A DNA stretch of 64,000 bases from Cichorium intybus (GCA_023525715.1 CM042009.1:126792819-126856818); one strand, 5' to 3'; numbered from the stretch's first letter, positions 1 to 12,310 are shown. Program-made: numbers and translations. The notes: generated by a model not told the origin, from the sequence alone.

Positions 1-75
1 ATGGACCAATAGAAAGGGTTGTGATGGGCTATGGTCAACTATGAAAGGTTGTGATGGGTTATGGACCATTGGAAA
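1..75. repeat. Short minisatellite at window edge
   Basis: Two imperfect copies of a roughly 38-bp unit built around GGTTGTGATGGG and TATGG lie at the left edge. The array may continue outside the window. The following bases up to about 400 are AT-rich and show no recognisable gene. Confidence 0.5.
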
Positions 76-401
76 GTAGAATTGTTGTATTTAATATATT
101 ATTATTATAGAATGTATTAATTGGATTGTTATATTCATGATATGCAATAAATATTTTAAAAACTTAATATGATAATAGTTGATTAATAATATGTATTTCA
201 ATATTTGAAATCTGATAAGCTCAATCATAATAACAATATGGAACTAAAACGCTGATTACGCGCCAAACGTGTTTTGCAGATAACCATTATATCCTACTCC
301 GCTACAGTCTTCGAACATCGTGCTTCCTCATTTTCTCTCCCATTTCCTCTGTTTCTTGTTGCATTCGCTTTCGGAAGAATGTCGCTTCAAAAAATATGAC
401 T

Positions 402-1313
402 ATGAACATTGTGCTTCTGCCTGGTGAAATTCTTGTTGAAATTCTTGCAAGCGTTGGAGCATGTTCACTACAAGACCTGCTAAACACGTCAGAAAGGTAT
501 TTACGTTGAAATAAAAACCCTCATACTCTGTAAACTGATTTTTTTCATTTACGACCAGTTGCAGGAAATTCTTTCAAATATGTAGGAGCATGTTCACTAC
601 AAGACCTGCTAAACACGTCAGAAAGGTATTTTCGTTGAAATAAAAACTCTCATACTCTGTAAATTGATTTTTTTCATTTACGACCAGTTGCAGGAAAATC
701 CTTCAAATGTGCAACGATAATCATGTGTTGGAAAGAGTTTTACTTTGTAACCAACCAATAGCCCCATTCATCCCTTACGAAGTTGAGGAAAGACGCTTTT
801 GGAATAAATGAGTAGAGGCTGAAAACCCTGAAGCACTATAAAGAGCAGGAATGATATATGTAACTAAAACTAATCTTTCTTTATCATTATTTGATTTTGT
901 TAATATTCTAACCCTTTCATGATCACATTATCAATTCTTCCGATTAGGTGAAAATATAGAAGCCTTGCAGAAATTTAGAAACTCTTCACGTAGGTCACAA
1001 TAGGTTTTCTTATGTTCCTCCACTATTGCTTATGGCAGAGCCAAATGAATCAACATCTGAGGGGCTATCGATTTTGAAAGCGATGAATGTTGATGAAACA
1101 ATTGGCTATAAAGACTTGCACTATACCGAAATTCTATTTCAGTTGCAGGTTTATACCAAGTTTAAAGTAGACAATGTAGATTTACTATTTAATGACGTAT
1201 CACACACCTATGATCGTATTAAATCGTCATTTTGGTCAGTTGATCAAGGTCTTCACAATTGCAACATATGTAGGTGGTTAAGAGAATTGCATTTTTATAT
1301 GGAATGTGAATAG
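402..1313 (+). pseudogene. F-box protein pseudogene (At1g67623-like family)
   Basis: An ATG at 402 opens a peptide beginning MNIVLLPGEILVEILASVG, the usual start of an F-box (LPxEIL...EIL). It continues to a GT donor at 497 and an AG acceptor ending at 564. Downstream, in shifting frames, are stretches such as ENPEAL-stop-RAGMIY (about 820-860) and GLSILKAMN (from 1057), then a C-x2-C-x-W ending near 1300. This order (F-box, then NPEALYRxG, then a repeat-like tail) is that of plant F-box proteins of the At1g67623 type, which act as substrate adaptors of SCF ubiquitin ligases. The copy is dead: there is a tandem duplication of exon-intron-exon, at least one frameshift near 713-720, and in-frame stops. 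The family is assigned from remembered motifs, not an alignment. Confidence 0.7.
456..713 (+). repeat. 129-bp tandem duplication spanning an F-box gene intron
   Basis: The segment starting GGAGCATGTTCACTAC at 456 starts again at 585, giving a period of 129 bp. Each copy holds the end of exon 1, a complete 68-bp GT-AG intron (497-564 and 626-693) and the start of exon 2. The copies differ at only a few positions, so the duplication is recent relative to the decay of the gene. Confidence 0.85.
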
Positions 1314-2759
1314 AATGGAGATATAGTACATATTGTAACTGATGTGGTTATATTTAAATTTTTTGTTATGATGTTTATTTCATCATGTATTTGATGTGTC
1401 TTTGGCATATGTAATCTTTTAGTCGGTTAACTAAATGTAATGCATGTGTAATCTTTATTTTTTGAATTGTGGATAGTGTAACTGTTCTAGATACATAATG
1501 TTAACAATTAAAAATTATATTTAAAAATAATAACAATAAGATCAATGAAATCAATGAAATCAACTTTGGGGTATACGTTATAAGTTATTTAGTAAATAAA
1601 AAACTTTTGAACCTTATGGGACTAAAAATGTAAATTTTACTAAAATGTCAAATGTGCTGAGTCATGTATACACACAATGTTTAACATTTAAAATTTATAC
1701 TACAAATACTAACAATATTGTTTGATTAAAACATTTTTGGGACTGAAAATGTAAATTTTTTTAAAATGTCACCTTTTCTATATACATAATGTTAAACCTT
1801 ATGAGACTAACAATGCAAATTTTTTCTAAAATGTCAAATGTGTTGGAGTTGTTAGTAAAAGACAAAATTTGGTCATAAGTATCAACAAAAACATTCCACG
1901 ATTAGATGGCTAGGTTGAATAACTCGGAGGGAATCACAATCATCGCGAATATTCAACGAAAATTTTCAAACGGATCCCACCATTACGAAGATGGACTGAT
2001 CGAGTGGAATAACAAACTTTGTTCATGTCCAGCAGATGCCGGGTAAAATGGAAACCGTTTTCATGATTTCAAAACAGATTTTGATTACACAACTCGGCGG
2101 GATTTCTGAAACACTATCGTCGCCAGTAGTAATTTAGAAGTTCATAATACGAGATTTAAGGTAATCGAGTATCCCCTTCATCAATCACCTGGCTGCAACG
2201 AGTATCTCCTTCGCCAATCACCAGGTTGCACAGAGTATCTCCTTTGTCAATAACCAGGCTGCTCTACTGCTACGACTATTCACCAGGTTATGTGAAGACT
2301 ATGATTAACTGAACGATTTCATTTTTTTCGAATTAAGCTTTCTATGATTACTAATTCTAATTTTGTGTTGTGATTGGCTTACCTGATTGTGTTTTCTTTT
2401 ATGGTAGAAGAATCATGAATGTTTAAGCAATTGTTGAACAAAATGTGGAGGACTATGAAACGACCATATGATTGACCATGACATGGAAGGAGAAACAGAC
2501 GAACATTACAGCAGTTCAGCTGGATCTGACTCCGATGACAATTTGGATCAACATAAGAAGTTACGGAAAACATCGTTTTAACCCATGGTTTATCATCATT
2601 ATTCAATAAAATAATCATTTAGTGGAAATTTTAGTTTCAACATCTTCAAATAAGTTATTTTCCTTCAAAACCATTTTAAAACACATGGGGTTTAATGAGA
2701 AATAATTTAGGTTTAAGTTGCGGAAAACATCGTTTGGTCCCATTTAAGATAAAATATTT
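1314..2759. other. AT-rich intergenic stretch, no gene recognised
   Basis: Between about 1490 and 1850 three imperfect copies of a motif containing ACATAATGTTAAA, CTTATGGGACTAA and AAAATGTCAAATGTG follow one another. Around 2480-2580 is a short coding-like stretch rich in Ser and Asp. The segment CGGAAAACATCGTTT occurs at about 2569 and again near 2720. No gene or element could be named with confidence. Confidence 0.4.
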
Positions 2760-3676
2760 TAGTTTATAAAATAGCGAGGTTGTAACAATTCAAATACCAT
2801 TACACAACTTAAATGATACCACACAAACTGTGGTCTTCTAAACGTCCAGCTCTTCTAAGGTTATCTAAACTCCTCAACCTGAGTGCACATCAAAATAAGT
2901 TAGGCAATTGAAATGCCTAGTAAGCTTACTCAAGGTTGACCCATTTCAAGTGGGTAGTGAACCACCACACTCGGGACAAACCCCCAAAAATAGTTTTGAA
3001 ACACACTTCAAAAGTTGTTTAAAACATCATAAAGGTTTACTCAAAATAGATAGTTATGATATGCAAATGCTATGCATGATGCAACTATCCCAAACCCACG
3101 TCCATCTCATAAAGTCCAACTCACCTCAATGGCACCTACCTAAGTTCACGAATGACACGCACGAAGCATGCCACTCGATCCCCGTATAGGCAAAACTAGG
3201 ACTATTGGCCATCACACTAGCCCCATGAGGGTTAGAAACTCCCTCATGCGGTCCCCTATTATCGGGAACAATTCCACAAACATCGTTAAGGGCCCATCTT
3301 AACCCTCTATATGGAATAATCATCATCAATGTGGCTATTTTATCCCATCATCTTTAAACATCTTTAAGGTCATCATAAGGTTCACTCGGTCAATCCCATC
3401 CTATATGCAATGCAATACACAAATAGGATGCTCAAAACATCTTTAAAAACATCATCATCATCATCTTTATTTGAAAACATCTTTAGAAAACTCATTTTCA
3501 TGCAATGCACAAGTAGTAGTCATATAACACATTGCACATAATATCATGCATGAAAAGTAATTGACCACACACACAAGAGATAGTTGGAGGGATGTGTACT
3601 CCCGGTAAACTCACCCAATGTCAACTGACGAGTCAACACTAACTCCACACAAGGTTTGATGCATTTGGAGGCGCTC
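2760..3676 (-). repeat. LTR-B copy A, distal part (split by solo LTR)
   Basis: This is the outer part of a long Ty3-type LTR whose other part is at 7338-9205; the solo LTR at 3677-7337 separates them, and the duplicated CGCTC marks the join. The left boundary is approximate because I could not find a matching target duplication. No coding potential is seen; short ORFs here are spurious. Confidence 0.5.
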
Positions 3677-3750
3677 TGTGACACCCATGATTTTTTTTTA
3701 CAATATTACATGAAAAAAATCTGGGTAATCACAAACTGAATACCAACACA

Positions 3751-3810
3751 ACCATAGCAGTGAAATAAGACTTACACATAACCATAGCAGTGAAATAAGA
3801 CTTACACATA
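3751..3810. repeat. Exact 30-bp tandem duplication in the solo LTR
   Basis: The 30-bp unit starting ACCATAGCAGTGAAATAAG at 3751 is repeated perfectly from 3781. Confidence 0.9.
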
Positions 3811-4560
3811 ATATATTGATTGAATACAATTACATTCAATTCCATAATTACATCATTTTACTTCATCTTCTTTAATCCTTGTATACCTGGAATACATAAC
3901 ATAAAATACACATTCGTAAGACTATAAAGTCTTATGAGTTACATGAATTTGGATTTGTATTATATTTATACAAATACTCATTTGAATATTGTTTACTTGT
4001 GAAATTTTATTAATACATTCACCTTTACTTATTCTCAATTTATCCCTCCTTTACTTACCGCTTTGTGGAATATAACTCCACAACATTACTTTTGCTAATA
4101 ATCTATTTTACTTGGAACATATATTATACATCATACTCTTGTCGTCCCAAAACTCACACATTATTAACTTCTTACTTGCTGGTTGAATACACAACCGTTA
4201 CCACATATGCTACAAAAACAACCCCTACCTATTGAGTCCTTATAATGACTCTTTAATTACTAATGCTCATACCCTCTACATATATAATATATATATACCG
4301 ATAAATCATACATGATCTATTAAGTCATATAGATGACTTCTTCAAACATGCATATATCTTTACTATATATGCGTATACTTAGTATCAATATATTTATCCC
4401 TTTAAGGATTTTTATGCCATTACGTGTACCCCCACACTTACAACACAACTCGTATAGCTGAATATCATCACATATATATAAATAACTTAAACTAATTCTG
4501 AATCATAATTTCTTTCTATTCATGTTTATTTACAAGAAACTCTGTATTCTTTTCCCTCCT

Positions 4561-4850
4561 CGGAATGGACTTAATCCATCCATGAGGGTGTGCTCGGTTT
4601 TCTCTCCCTTCATGGAATAGAACATATCTATCCATAAGGGCGTGCTAATTTTATCTCCCTTCATGATATAAAACAACTAACCATAAAGGCGTGCTAGTTT
4701 CATCTCCCTTCATGATATAGAACAACTAACCATAAGGGCGTGCTAGTTTCATCTCCCTTCATGGCATAGAACAAATCCAACCATAAGGGCGTGCTAGTTT
4801 CATCTCCCTTCATGGCATAGAACAAATCCAACCATAAGGGCGTGCTAAAG
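4561..4850. repeat. Minisatellite expansion in the solo LTR
   Basis: About six units of roughly 50-55 bp, each with CATAAGGGCGTGCTA, TCTCCCTTCATG and AGAACA, run head to tail. Related LTRs in this window (about 39180-39240 and 46435-46495) carry a single diverged unit, so the array is an expansion specific to this copy or subfamily. The repeated peptide it encodes on the minus strand (TSTPLWLDLFYAMKGDE) is a by-product. Confidence 0.8.
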
Positions 4851-5936
4851 ACAACTACTTCGCGAAGGGAAATAACATCCCAGTAATGTCTTTTGACCCC
4901 CTTCATACGGGTAAAGTCCTAGTTAATCCCCCTTCAAGCGGGTAAGATTCTGATTGATCCCCCTTCTCGTGGGTAAGATCCTGGGTCGTAATATATTACT
5001 TTTACTTTCTTCTTTAGCTAACAGACTCAACTTTCGTAACTATTGTATTCCATGTCAATACATTTCACCCAACTTTCATTCATTCTTTGCATGCGTACAT
5101 TAATTTCGTATCTTTCATTATATACCAATTACTTAACATGTATTTGCACAACCAAGATAATCACTTTATTTCACTATACTATTACTACGAGAAGTTAAGT
5201 TCCCGATTACAACAATTCATCGTATCTCACTTCGTGATTGGAGTTGAGTCCCCAATGTTTTACTCTTTCATCTATATCATTCATACTACTTTTAAGGCTA
5301 TATGACAACACATATACCTTATCTCATTACTCATTATTTATGGAGAGTTATATCCCCATTTAACGTATTACCTTTCATATCATTCTTTTACCTTTAAATA
5401 TACTCTTTCTATCATATCATCATTACTTCTATGTATTTTAAGGCTACAAGCCACATACAAACTCTTATATCATTACTTATACCTTACTTATCATTCATAT
5501 ACTATTCATAATATGGTATTCTCATTAGAACACCCATATCATTATCCCATATAATACTTATCAATATAACATAAGTATTAACACATATTCATTTCTTCAT
5601 GTAGAAAAATACATAAATATTTCATAATATTTGCCATGTATCTCAAAGTAGATAAAAGCTACATGTACTCACCTTGGCTAGTTAGAGAAGTCTAACTAGG
5701 GTTACTTCGTTTCCTTGTCCCTTCCATTCCATGAATTTTACTCCTTAATTACCTAAGGAGTTCATTAACATTCTTATTATAACATGTTAAGTCTTAACGA
5801 TATGTAAAGACTACTTAACCTATGTCCTATTATACTCATTTTCATGTTTTCCCACTCTATTATACATATACTAAAGATTAGGGGATCAAACTACTCAATT
5901 AAGGTCATAATGTAAGTGAACTATACAAGTCCAGGT

Positions 5937-6012
5937 CACATGGGTCGTGTAGTTTTACATGGGCCGTGTAAAACCTACAGACCTTACTGATTCAAATTAC
6001 ATGGGCCGTGTC
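5937..6012. promoter_or_regulatory. CGTG palindrome array in solo LTR
   Basis: Three half-palindromic units (ACATGGGTCGTGT, ACATGGGCCGTGTAA, ACATGGGCCGTGTCA) occur within 76 bp. They occupy the place held by perfect TTACACGGTCGTGTAA palindromes in the related LTRs. Function is unknown; a binding site for an LTR-regulating protein is inference. Confidence 0.5.
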
Positions 6013-7337
6013 AGGCTACAGACCCATTTATCCAGCCCCCGAATTTTGTTCTTTCTTTGTAGTTTTAGTTCAGTTCTTGGTTCCATTTGTTCCCAAACTT
6101 AACCAAACTTTACCAATAGGTTCTATTGACCTTCTAACATGTCAAGAACATATTTTTATTCTCATTAAAACTTATTTAGTTCATGACTTAATGATTAAGA
6201 CCATAGGATGTCATAAGAGCTCTAAGGAAGCTCATGTGCACATCAATTCTAATATAAGAGTCCATTTCTTTCTAACTTCTATATATACATATATACAATC
6301 AAGGGAAGCTAAATTATGGGTTTTACAACCCAAAACATACTTCATTCATTACCAATTCATGACTCCAATTGTCCATTTCTATGGGTTTCATTCATGGAAT
6401 CATCAATTCCATTCCACCCTTCCAATTACCATTTAGTTCCTAACTTATTGTTGATTGCTTGAAATCATTAGGAAACCACTTGTAAGGGTTTCTTTCATCC
6501 ATAAACATAATTACAACTACTTAATTACATCAATTTAACACCATGATCTAAAACCCCCAATATCTAGGGTTCATATGAATCAATTTCATCAAACCATGAT
6601 TCTAAACCATCCATATGTTGGATAGTGATCATAAAGTGACTAGAAACATAATCTAATTACTTGGAATCACAGGAGTTACTCCTCCTCCAACATATGAAAT
6701 TCGACCATGAAACTCTAAACGAAATTTCTAGCTAGAGATGATGAAATCTTACCTTAGGATGCTTGGAAATCACGATTCCAAGCTTGCTTCTTCAATTCTT
6801 GCTTCAATTTCTCCAGGTTATTCGAGAGTTTGGCTGAGTTTCCTTCCTCAGAAGTTATTTACGTGACTTATGAAGGAAAAATGGGAGATTTACTGCTTTT
6901 ATACTTCCATACTTTGAAATAATGACCATTTGATCCCTCAACTTTACTATTTTTCACTTTATGCACGAAACTCTCTTTATTTCTTGGAACTTTTAAGTGT
7001 TAGAGTTTTGTCCCACTTTTAAACTTATTTTACACATTAAGAATATTCTAACACATAAAAATCTCATCATGAGGTTAGATATTTTAAAATGACAAAAATG
7101 CCCTTTTTGGCCATTTTGCATTTTTCACTCACTTTTATCTTTTCATTATTCACACTTCATACTTATAACTATAATATAGTTCATATACTTCATCCTTAAT
7201 GAAAATATAATTCTTTTCATTTTATAATCGTAATTGCAAATTACCAAAATACCCTTTTGCTCAAACTATGAATAATTACTTATTAATTATTCCTTTACTT
7301 CTTACTTTCCATTTGGGCATAGTTTTGGGTCGTTACA

Positions 7338-9205
7338 CGCTCCTAGTCATCATCCCATCCATCAAATCATCTTAGTTAAGTGTTATCTCAAGTCATTAGT
7401 CTCACCTCCAAGTCACTACAACATATCTCCTTCCTACAACACAAGAACGGAAGATATCATACTCGATTCATCTAAAAGTCGCACTATAATTACTTCTTTA
7501 GAACTAAGAAGGAACAATCGTCCATCATCAAAAATAAAGTCCTTGACCCTCTAATATAAGGAAAATCTTAGTTAAAACATCCCCAAAGTTTGGCATTAAA
7601 AAAAGGACCCAAGGCCCAAACCATAAAGCTCAAAACCCAAAAAGTACCCAAAATTGGACAGATCCTGACACGGGCCGTGTTAGGTATAACCCGGGCCGTG
7701 TTAACCAACCAGAAGGTCTCAGAGATGCTAACACAGGCCGTGTTCCTCCTGACACGGGCCGTGTTCCGTGCATAGCAGTTCCGACTTTTGGTCCTTTTCA
7801 CCCCTTTTCGCCCAACCCAAGGTCCAATACTTTTCTAAACTTCTAACCATCAAAAGGACATTATTCTAATCCAATTTACTACATCATTAGACTCAATTTA
7901 ATCATTCAAATCATTTAAAATGAATCCATTACATACCATGATCACAACTTCACTCCATAAGCTTAAACCATGGAATACCCAATTCCATTCTTACAATTGA
8001 TGATTACAAGTGGAGATTCCTTCTTCCATTCCATGGAATCATTAGGAAATAATCCTCACTTCACTTATACATCCAAATTGATACATTAGACTCATTCATC
8101 CATCCATTAAATAAGTGATCAAATCATCATCTACATGAACAAAACCCATTTCAACACCCAATTCTCATTTTCTAGTGATTCATGGTTTAAGACTACAAAT
8201 CAAAAGTGGGAATCCTTAGGGAATCATTAGAAATGAATCCCCTCATCCAAAACTACCATAATCATCCATCAATTTCAATATTCCTCCTATACTCATCAAA
8301 TCCCCAAATTCTAGGGTTCATAACACCCAAATCAATCAAATAATTAGATCTAGAGCATCCATGGATTGGATGTTGATCAAAACATGAACTAGAATCATAA
8401 ACTAACACTTTGGGATCCTAGGATTTCCTCCCCCAATTCATATTTTCGGATTTAACATAAAACCTACCCCAAAAACCGGTTTGCAAGCTAGAAGAGGAAG
8501 GGTTTATACCTTTGATTAACTAGGAACTTCAAGTATATGATCAATCTTCAAGAACAAGCTTCTAATCCTCTTGGAATCCATGGAAATCGCCATTCTCCTC
8601 TCTTCCTCTCTCTAATTTCGTGAATATGAGCTAAAATGAGGAAGACCCTCATCAAAACCTTACATACTTCAAAACTTGGCAAGAAGGGTCCCTAGAGTTT
8701 GGTCTTCCTTCACCAAACACCCATAAAGTCCATTATTCTAACCAGAAGTCTCTAAATTCACACTTATGCCCCAAATACAATTATTTATTCCACTTGAGTC
8801 ATAGTCTAGGTCAACACTAGCCCTTAGTTTCCCAATTTGACACAAATGGTCCCTTACACTAAAATTCTTCACAATTTAGGTCCTTCATATTAATTCAAGG
8901 AATTATTTGTCCTAATTTAAAATCCACATCAATTCCTTCATAATATCTCCTAATTTTCCAAATCGATGACTAGTCATCTCTACTTAGGGTAAGTTTGGCC
9001 AAATTGTCACTTTTAGTCCTTATGACAAAATTTGTCACATTTGGTTACAATTTGATTTAAAAACTATATTTGGCTCTTTTATTCGCAATATAAAATATAA
9101 CGAAGTATTAAATTTATTGATTCATTCGTTTTTCTTTATTTACAAAATAAGTTTTATTTGTCGGTTTAAGCCCAAAACTCCTAGGCCCAAAACACGGATG
9201 CTACA
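7338..9205 (-). repeat. LTR-B copy A, proximal part
   Basis: On + the segment ends CCTAGGCCCAAAACACGG then ATGCTACA at 9205. The reverse complement matches the start of the second copy at 37684 (TGTAAAATCCGCGTTTTGGG). Further matches, in reverse, include the AATTTGGGGATTTGATGA block and the AATGATTCC/GGAATCATT blocks. Together with 2760-3676 this makes an LTR of close to 3 kb. No ORF here is credible. Confidence 0.7.
7667..7764. promoter_or_regulatory. CGTG palindrome array in LTR-B
   Basis: Four units of the form GACACGGGCCGTGTT (7667, 7690, 7730 and 7751, the second and third slightly changed) lie within 98 bp. The arrangement is the same as in the other LTRs of the window but the outer bases differ. 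Confidence 0.55.
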
Positions 9206-9246
9206 TATGTATCGTATAGATTTTATGAAATTGAAGATTACGGGAA

Positions 9247-10918
9247 AAAATGGGGTAATAGTTAAGCTTGGTACCCTCCTTCGTAATTTCAGAAAAAAGG
9301 TGGTATGCCAACTTTATTCTTCCTAACCTAGGTAGACCACCAAAACTTGGTAAAATACCTAGGCAATATAGATCATTTATAAAGCAAGAGGAATGGGACA
9401 AATTTGTGGCATATACACAATCAGAGGAATTCAAGGTTTTATGTGTTGTTTGTTAACCTTATAGTTTTATTTGTAAATTCTATAGTTTAAATATATTTTG
9501 ACATGAATTTGAATTTGTGTTTGAAGGATATATCAAAATTAGGAAATGTTGCACGTGGCAAGTCTCCCTATCAGCATCGGTTGGGACGATGAGGATACAC
9601 AACCTTAAGAGAGAAATTGGTATGCAATATACTTATGTTTATCATACTTTGCAAAATGTTTTTTATCACAGTTTTTGATATAAATATTTGTGGAAATTTT
9701 TAAAAGGTAAAAAGTGGGTTATCGCTCCTAATATAGATCCTGCACGTTCTTTAAGGTGGTGGATAGCAAGAGAAGACAGGAATAAAGATATCATAAATGA
9801 AAATGTTAAAGAAGTGGCAGAGAAAATAGTAAGTGTATCTGTTTTTTCGTCCTTTAATAAATAAAACAATTGTGTATTAATTTGCCATTATATTGTAAAG
9901 ATTGCCAGTGAAAAAAGATACAAGATGGAGAAGTGAAGCTTGATCTTGGCATGGATGCCCTCACACTGGTGTTGGGCAAGGATAAAGGATCTATAAAAGG
10001 TGTTGGCAGTGGAGTGACACCCGGGAGGTTCTGGAACGTTCCGCGCACAAAAGGGTCATCAAAGGAGCGGATCGCAGAACTCGAACATGAGCTTGAGAAA
10101 AAAGATAAACAAGTTCTGGAGCTGACCACCAAGATGGCATCCCAAAAAGAGAGACTTGATTAAGTATTAGCCTATCTTACATCCCATGGAATGGGGTTAC
10201 CATAAAAGGTCAGATTGTTTTTTATTAAAATATTAATGCATAAATTAATACTTAAATTTTTCATTCTCATTACAATTTGCAGTCTCATTCTGTGGAGATT
10301 AATAGTGGGTCAAAGAAGAACTCTACCAATGAAAGTCAAAATAATATCGTAATACCCGTAAGTAAATGACAATTTCATTCTTTTTAAATTATAACCATTC
10401 TATGGCAATTTACCTTTTTTATTGTAAATGACAATTTGCAGTCCCCTTCTGTGGAGATTAATGGTGGGTCAAAGAAGAACTCTCCCAATGAAAGTCAAAA
10501 TAATGTCGTAACACCGGTAAGTAAATAGCAATTTCATTGTTTATTAAATTATAATCATTCTGTGGCAATTTACTTTTTTTATTGTTTTCTAGGTTACAAT
10601 GAATAAAAGTAAAAGTCTTGGATTTCAGACTCCAAATATTGAGAAGACATCTCCCACAGAGTCCTCAAAACTCTCACATGTATATGTATTTTGGAATCTA
10701 TGCATATTTCATAAGTTAAAGTTTATGATGTTAAATTGGATTGTTTTTATGGCCATGAATATTTGTAGACAATAAAGTGTAGACTGTGTACCCTTAATGT
10801 TACAGATGTTGTGGCACGTGGTACCGTTCATATCACAATGGGCAAACAATTTGAAGATTATAAGCAATATCCACGTTCAAAATTTTTCGTGTGTCTAAAG
10901 GATAACACATGTTATGGC
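9247..10918 (+). pseudogene. Transposase_24-like (CACTA TNPA/Ptta-type) gene, degenerate
   Basis: Plus-strand exons can be followed. About 9268-9440 contains RQYRSFIKQEEWDKFVAYTQ; 9532-9618 contains ARGKSPYQHRLGR-stop-GYTTLRE; 9707-9829 contains WVIAPNIDPARSLRWW; 9931-10198 contains GMDALTLVLGKDKG, KGVGSGVTPGRFWNV and a coiled-coil stretch ERIAELEHELEKKDKQVLE. The order (DW..F, then the Y-x-H-x-x-G motif, then ALTxVLGxxKGxxKGVGxGVT, then a coiled coil) is that of the plant CACTA protein family Pfam calls Transposase_24, thought to bind subterminal repeats. In-frame stops lie in the GR-stop-GY motif and at 10160 (LD-stop-VLAYLTSHG). A last exon from about 10770 (CRLCTLNVTDVVARGT) fits the usual C-terminus. 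Confidence 0.65.
10283..10600 (+). repeat. Tandem duplication of one exon of the transposase relic
   Basis: The exon reading SHSVEINSGSKKNSTNESQ (from 10283, after TTGCAG) is repeated 159 bp later as SPSVEINGGSKKNSPNESQ (from 10442). Each copy carries its own acceptor and GTAAGT/GTAAGTA donor plus the intervening intron. Confidence 0.8.
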
Positions 10919-10919
10919 T

Positions 10920-12020
10920 AACATAGATTTATGTGGCTAAATACACCAGAATAGCCACCTCGAAAATGATTTGTGTGACTATAAGGACTTTGTAGTCACG
11001 TCTTAATTTAATATATGTGACTAAAGGGTAAATACAATTACACATTCTTGATAATTGTGTGTCAAAAAGACAAACAACGTCATGCTAATAAACGTTCATG
11101 TGACTAAACATTACCAAACGTGACATTAACAATAGTTTCATTTTTACCATTGGACGACCAATAGTCACTATCCAAAAATATTTATGTGTCTACAAAGAGG
11201 TTATGGTCACAGTCATTCGAAATTGTGTTTGGTTGCATGAACACATTTGGTCACGGTTTGCTTAATTACATGTGGCTAAAGACTTATACAAACAGTCATT
11301 TCATGACTAAAGAATAGCAACGACCACGGTTGAAAGAGCTTCATTTGACAATTGGGTGTATTATAGTCACTAGCAATATTTAAATGTATCTGGAAAGACT
11401 TTATGGCCACACTTATTTGACAAACTGTTTTTATTACAACAACACTTTTGGTCACGCACTCGTTAATTTCATGTGACTAACGTGTTAAATAATGTGTCTA
11501 AACCAAAGCAACGATCACGGTCATATGAATTTCATGTCTCCAATCATAAACGATCGTCACTATCGAAATTTACATGTGTGTATATAAATAGTTTATGGTC
11601 ACAGTAATTGAAAAAAATACTTGATACAACAACGCTTTTGGCCTCGGTTTGGATAATTGTATGTTACTAAAAACTAAATAATTGAGTTTAATGTGACTAA
11701 ACAATAGTAAACGCCACATATTAAATTGATTCACATCGTCATTCGATTCAAAATAGCCACCATAAAAACCAGTTGTGTGTCTACAAACATTTTTTAGCCA
11801 CACTGTTAATCGAAATGATTCATTAAGTTAACAAATATTCATATCAATTAGTCACGTTTTTTAGATACGGTCACGTTTTTTCGGTTGATACATTCACAAC
11901 AAACTAATGTAGTCGTATGGTATCTAAAATGGCGCGACCTTTGATGACACTTCGGAAGAAAAATGTCGTATAACTAAAGACATATAGTCACGGTTTTTTT
12001 TTTTTTGTGGCTATATATGT
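10920..12020. repeat. CACTA subterminal repeat region
   Basis: Many short copies of TGTGACTAAA, TGTGTCTAAA, AGTCAC and GGTCACGG in both orientations, spaced about 40-90 bp, fill this stretch, which has no ORF. Such arrays next to transposase exons are where CACTA-encoded DNA-binding proteins attach. Confidence 0.6.
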
Positions 12021-12099
12021 ATCGTGTACTACTAGATATTTGCGTTATTCCATCATTGGTTGCCAATGAGCCCTAAAATAATGAAGGTGATCGTCCGAT

Positions 12100-12100
<1 letters not shown>

Positions 12101-12153
<53 letters not shown>
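12101..12153. repeat. (GA)n microsatellite
   Basis: About 26 uninterrupted GA units. Confidence 0.97.
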
Positions 12154-12158
<5 letters not shown>

Positions 12159-12310
12159 GAGATAAAATTGAAATAATTAGTCAATTACAGAATTACCTAA
12201 ACCAATGGATAAAAATTAGATATAATTAATTAATTATTATTCTTACTTACCATCATATTTCTTATAAACGATTGGACCACAACTGGTCATACGTTCACAT
12301 AGTATATAAT

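Larger units (their letters stand above)
3677..7337 (-). mobile_element. Very long solo LTR of a Ty3/gypsy element, exact target duplication
   Basis: The segment begins TGTGACACCC and ends GGGTCGTTACA, so it has TG...CA ends, and is flanked by the 5-bp duplication CGCTC (3672-3676 and 7338-7342). No primer-binding site or pol sequence lies inside, so a solo LTR made by LTR-LTR recombination is the simplest reading. It shares blocks with the LTRs at 38716, 45971 and 53977: a 'GACTACTTCGCGA...CAGTA-TGTCTT' block near 4850-4890, CGTG palindromes near 5937-6012, and the 'ATTTACCCTTTT...GTTACA' end. It is therefore a longer relative of that Tekay-like family. Sense orientation is taken as minus by analogy. 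Confidence 0.85.
9206..12020 (+). mobile_element. CACTA (En/Spm) relic with transposase exons and subterminal repeats
   Basis: Coding debris of a Transposase_24-type (plant Ptta/En/Spm) gene on the plus strand is followed by about 1.1 kb of short repeats. The right end resembles a decayed CACTA terminus (TATAGTCACGG, a T-run, then GTGG near 12015). The left end is missing; LTR-B abuts it. No clean TAGTG terminus or target duplication was found, so both boundaries are approximate. Confidence 0.6.

Noticed and set aside
2379..2618. Start of a homeodomain-leucine zipper gene, suggested by an acidic Ser-rich stretch (SSSAGSDSDDN)
   Set aside because: The stretch is very short, is followed by a stop, and no homeobox or splice continuation is present.
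4561..4850. CRISPR-like repeat array
   Set aside because: Units are contiguous and degenerate without unique spacers, in a plant LTR; it is a minisatellite.
3677..7337. Complete non-autonomous retrotransposon rather than solo LTR
   Set aside because: No repeated ends longer than TG...CA, no primer-binding site and no purine tract were found inside, while the whole length is colinear with known single LTRs in this window.
12026..12040. TACTACTAGATATT as the left end of another CACTA element
   Set aside because: It lacks the leading CAC and the A-run, lies just outside the subterminal repeats of the element to its left, and has no matching right end.
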